A program made the translations under genes and the position numbers. The notes under the pieces are model-generated. The model did no database searches and was not told where the DNA came from. It saw only the letters and a program-made list of their open reading frames with translations. From Actinomycetes bacterium (GTDB lineage Bacteria; Actinomycetota; Thermoleophilia; Solirubrobacterales; 70-9), in contig JAEZIQ010000018.1 of the NCBI GenBank assembly GCA_023436605.1, positions 1 to 9,398 of the forward strand: 9,398 bases of DNA, given 5' to 3'. Below, one piece after another: positions 7,115 through 9,398 of this stretch (position 1 is its first letter; every line of letters begins with the position of its first letter).

Positions 7115-9398
7115 TTGAAGTTCAGGGTTCCGGTTCTCGTTCTGTCCGCTTTGGCACTTGCCCTGATGGGCACCGAGGCATCGGCCTCGCCCTGGATTCA
7201 CGCCCACAGGGGCGGTCCTCTCGAGGGCGGACAGGCCAAGGCCCCGGAAAACTCGATGGCGGCCTTCCGGAGTTCAGCCGACCGCGGCTTCGTGCTCGAG
7301 ATAGACGTCAAGCTCAGTTCCGACCGGGTACCAGTGGTGATTCACGACGACACTCTCGACCGGACCACCAACTGCTCCGGGCCGGTCAGCGCGATGACCG
7401 CCACCCAGCTTGCCGCGGACTGCGAGATCGACGTGCTCGGCACCGACGACGAGACCGTGAACCTGCCCCCGGGCGACAAGCGCCGGGCCGCGATTCCCAC
7501 ACTGGCCGAGGTCCTCGGGCTGCTGAAGGAAACCGGAGCAGCTGCGAACATCGAGATAAAGAACATCGCGACCGACAACGACTGGGATCCGACCTTCGAC
7601 TACGCCGAGGTCGTGGCCCAGGCGATCAAAGCCGCGGGAGTACCCTCGTCCCAGCTGATCATCCAATCGTTCGCGCTCGGCAACCTGACCCGTTTCCATC
7701 AGGTCTACCCCGAACCGGAAACCTCGTTCCTCACCTTGAACGTTGTCAACGGGGTCGCGATCACCGTCGCCAAGAACAACGGGATCGACTGGGTGTCGCC
7801 CCAGTGGCCGATCGACCAGACCCTGGTCTCCGATGCCCACCACGCCGGCCTGCGCGTGGTTCCCTGGACACTGGACGACGCCGACAAAGTGAAGGCGGCC
7901 ACCAGCCTCGGGGTCGATGCCGTGATCACGAACGACCCGCAAATGGCCCGGACTGCGGTCCGGCAGGTGACGCCGAAGCCCGCAGCCATCCCGAAGGCGC
8001 CATCGCTGAAGTCCTGCCGATCGACTTTCGCCCGCGACACCCGCCGGCCGGCCCGGGCGATGCTGAAGAAAAAGGACGCCAAGGGCGGACCCCGGGTCTT
8101 CGCAATGCAGTTCAAGCAGGAGGCCCGTCACATCAAGACCTACGCCAGCTTCCGCAAGAAGATCGAGTGCATGATCCGCACCTGGGTCGTGCCCTTCAGA
8201 TCGAAGGACCGACCCAACGTGGTCGCCTTCAACGAGGACATCGGACTGATGGCGATTGGCACCGGCTCGCGCGGCGCGGCCGCCCGCAAGGCCTTCGCCA
8301 AGCCGGCCGAGGTCGTCGAGTGCGAAAACGCCGCTCCGCCCTGCCGGGCCATCGTCGGACTGAACCGGATCACCGCCGCCTACTCCGGCCCGGACAGCGA
8401 GTACGTCTCCCGGTTCGGGGCCGGGAACCCGTTCACCCGGGGCTTCGTGGCGACCACCGATACCGATGTCCGGGGCTGGATGCAGGTCTTCTCCGACATG
8501 GCGCGCCGTTACGGCGTCTACATCCTCGGCTCGAACAACCAGCCCCGTTTCCGCGAGTCGATGGACCCGGCCGAGATCGAACTGTTCCGTGACCCCGACC
8601 TCCCCAGACCGAAGAGCGTCTACGTGGCGACCGGCCCCGAGGTCTACAACGAGGTCTTCATGTGGGGGCCGAAGCCGGTCCGCCAGGAAGGGCCACGGCC
8701 GCTCCGCAACCTGGTGACCAGCAACCGGAAGGTGCCGTTGACCGGCATCGAGATCGCCCTCGGCCTGACCGCCGGTCCGACCTCGGGCCCGGACGGGATC
8801 GCCAACCTGAAGCCGTACCGGATCCCGAAGACCAGGGCAAAGGTAGGGTTCGCGACCAGCCTGCCGGCCTTCCAGTTCGGCTATCCGATCGGTCAGGCTG
8901 TTCCCTCGGTGTCACCCTGCGCCGACATCGCGGCCACCTACATGCGGTGCCTCAGTCATCTCGGCACCAACCTGGTCATGCAGGACGAAGCCAATCCGGG
9001 CGAGTGGGCAACGGCCCCGCCGGTCTACTGGCAGCCGCTCGACTGGATGGGTTCGACCTGGCGTTCAGTGGTCGACCCTGGGGTGAAGTTCACCTACAAC
9101 GTGACCCCCCACATGGTTGGCAACCTCGGCGACCTGCCGTTCGACGGCCAGTCGGCGATCACCCAGCGCGGCCTGCTCGGAAAGAAGAAGTGCAACTACG
9201 TGGGCAACCGCAAGCTCGCCCCGACCGATGACCCGTCCTATGCCGCCTACGCCGGACCGAAGCGCCAGTTCATCACCCTCGCCCCCTGGGTGCGAAAGGA
9301 CGGCCCCCGCGCTCAGCTGATCAAACGCTCCCGGGCGATGATGGCCGCCTCCGGCTCAAAGCACGAAAACCGCTACCTGGAAACCGCCGCCATTGCTG
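7115..9398 (+). CDS. Secreted glycerophosphodiester phosphodiesterase fused to a nitrilase-like domain (partial)
   Basis: The frame from the TTG at 7115 is open to the window edge (761 codons, no stop). Residues 1-24 form a signal peptide: KFR, a hydrophobic run, and a predicted cut after ASA. Residues about 27-283 are a GDPD TIM barrel, which splits glycerophosphodiesters into an alcohol and glycerol 3-phosphate. It shows HRG (31-33), PEN (44-46), EID (62-64), HDDTLDRTT (77-85), EIK (147-149), PWTLDD and GVDAVITNDP. H31 and H77 are the catalytic histidines; E62, D64 and E147 are metal ligands. A Pro/Lys-rich linker (286-300) precedes a second domain from about 327. It resembles a carbon-nitrogen hydrolase: E374 in VVAFNEDIGL, RYGVYILGS, K539 in NRKVPLTGIE (or K566), and C602 in SPCADIAATYMRCLSHLGTN. 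The E-to-K interval is much longer than usual. The barrel is sure, the second assignment tentative. Confidence 0.85.
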   Translation, partial: MKFRVPVLVLSALALALMGTEASASPWIHAHRGGPLEGGQAKAPENSMAAFRSSADRGFVLEIDVKLSSDRVPVVIHDDTLDRTTNCSGPVSAMTATQLAADCEIDVLGTDDETVNLPPGDKRRAAIPTLAEVLGLLKETGAAANIEIKNIATDNDWDPTFDYAEVVAQAIKAAGVPSSQLIIQSFALGNLTRFHQVYPEPETSFLTLNVVNGVAITVAKNNGIDWVSPQWPIDQTLVSDAHHAGLRVVPWTLDDADKVKAATSLGVDAVITNDPQMARTAVRQVTPKPAAIPKAPSLKSCRSTFARDTRRPARAMLKKKDAKGGPRVFAMQFKQEARHIKTYASFRKKIECMIRTWVVPFRSKDRPNVVAFNEDIGLMAIGTGSRGAAARKAFAKPAEVVECENAAPPCRAIVGLNRITAAYSGPDSEYVSRFGAGNPFTRGFVATTDTDVRGWMQVFSDMARRYGVYILGSNNQPRFRESMDPAEIELFRDPDLPRPKSVYVATGPEVYNEVFMWGPKPVRQEGPRPLRNLVTSNRKVPLTGIEIALGLTAGPTSGPDGIANLKPYRIPKTRAKVGFATSLPAFQFGYPIGQAVPSVSPCADIAATYMRCLSHLGTNLVMQDEANPGEWATAPPVYWQPLDWMGSTWRSVVDPGVKFTYNVTPHMVGNLGDLPFDGQSAITQRGLLGKKKCNYVGNRKLAPTDDPSYAAYAGPKRQFITLAPWVRKDGPRAQLIKRSRAMMAASGSKHENRYLETAAIA

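Noticed and set aside
6599..7207. Upstream extension of the MBL frame to an alternative start at 7207.
   Set aside because: The extra ~200 residues are low-complexity, run across the 64-aa gene and the divergent promoter region, and match nothing in the family.
6874..8592. Long plus-strand open frame of 572 codons, overlapping the GDPD gene out of frame.
   Set aside because: The translation is a low-complexity Arg/Gly/Pro-rich product typical of a shadow frame in GC-rich DNA. The GDPD frame has recognisable motifs and a ribosome binding site.

Overview
The window is high-GC bacterial DNA with strongly GC-biased third codon positions, TTG and GTG starts, and protein families typical of Actinomycetota. 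The membrane protein and the small four-cysteine protein resemble, from memory, conserved hypotheticals of the Thermoleophilia/Solirubrobacterales branch. That placement is inference; no rRNA gene is present to test it.

Layout. (a) 1-149, plus strand: the 3' end of an unidentified gene. (b) 150-327: convergent intergenic region with a strong 13-bp hairpin. (c) 328-6887, minus strand, read from high to low coordinates: a 64-aa four-cysteine protein, an MBL-fold metallohydrolase, a small heat-shock protein (Hsp20), ATP-dependent protease Lon, a 152-aa single-pass membrane protein, and the translational GTPase TypA/BipA. (d) 6888-7114: divergent promoter region with a perfect 20-bp palindrome and a well-placed ribosome binding site. 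(e) 7115 to the window end, plus strand: a secreted glycerophosphodiester phosphodiesterase fused to a large second domain that looks like a divergent nitrilase (carbon-nitrogen hydrolase) fold. It starts with TTG and runs off the edge.

How the genes fit together. hsp20 and lon overlap by 8 nt, so a chaperone that holds unfolding proteins and the protease that removes them are probably translationally coupled. The MBL gene lies 33 nt upstream of hsp20 and probably shares its transcript. TypA, a ribosome-associated stress GTPase, lies further downstream behind two small hairpins and a 14-bp inverted repeat, so it may have its own transcript. The minus-strand block therefore reads as a protein-quality/stress cluster.

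The most unusual items are the secreted GDPD plus nitrilase-like fusion with its palindromic promoter region, the 14-bp inverted repeat in the typA leader, and the small cysteine protein at the head of the MBL-hsp20-lon cluster. I see no CRISPR array, tRNA, rRNA, insertion sequence or phage gene.
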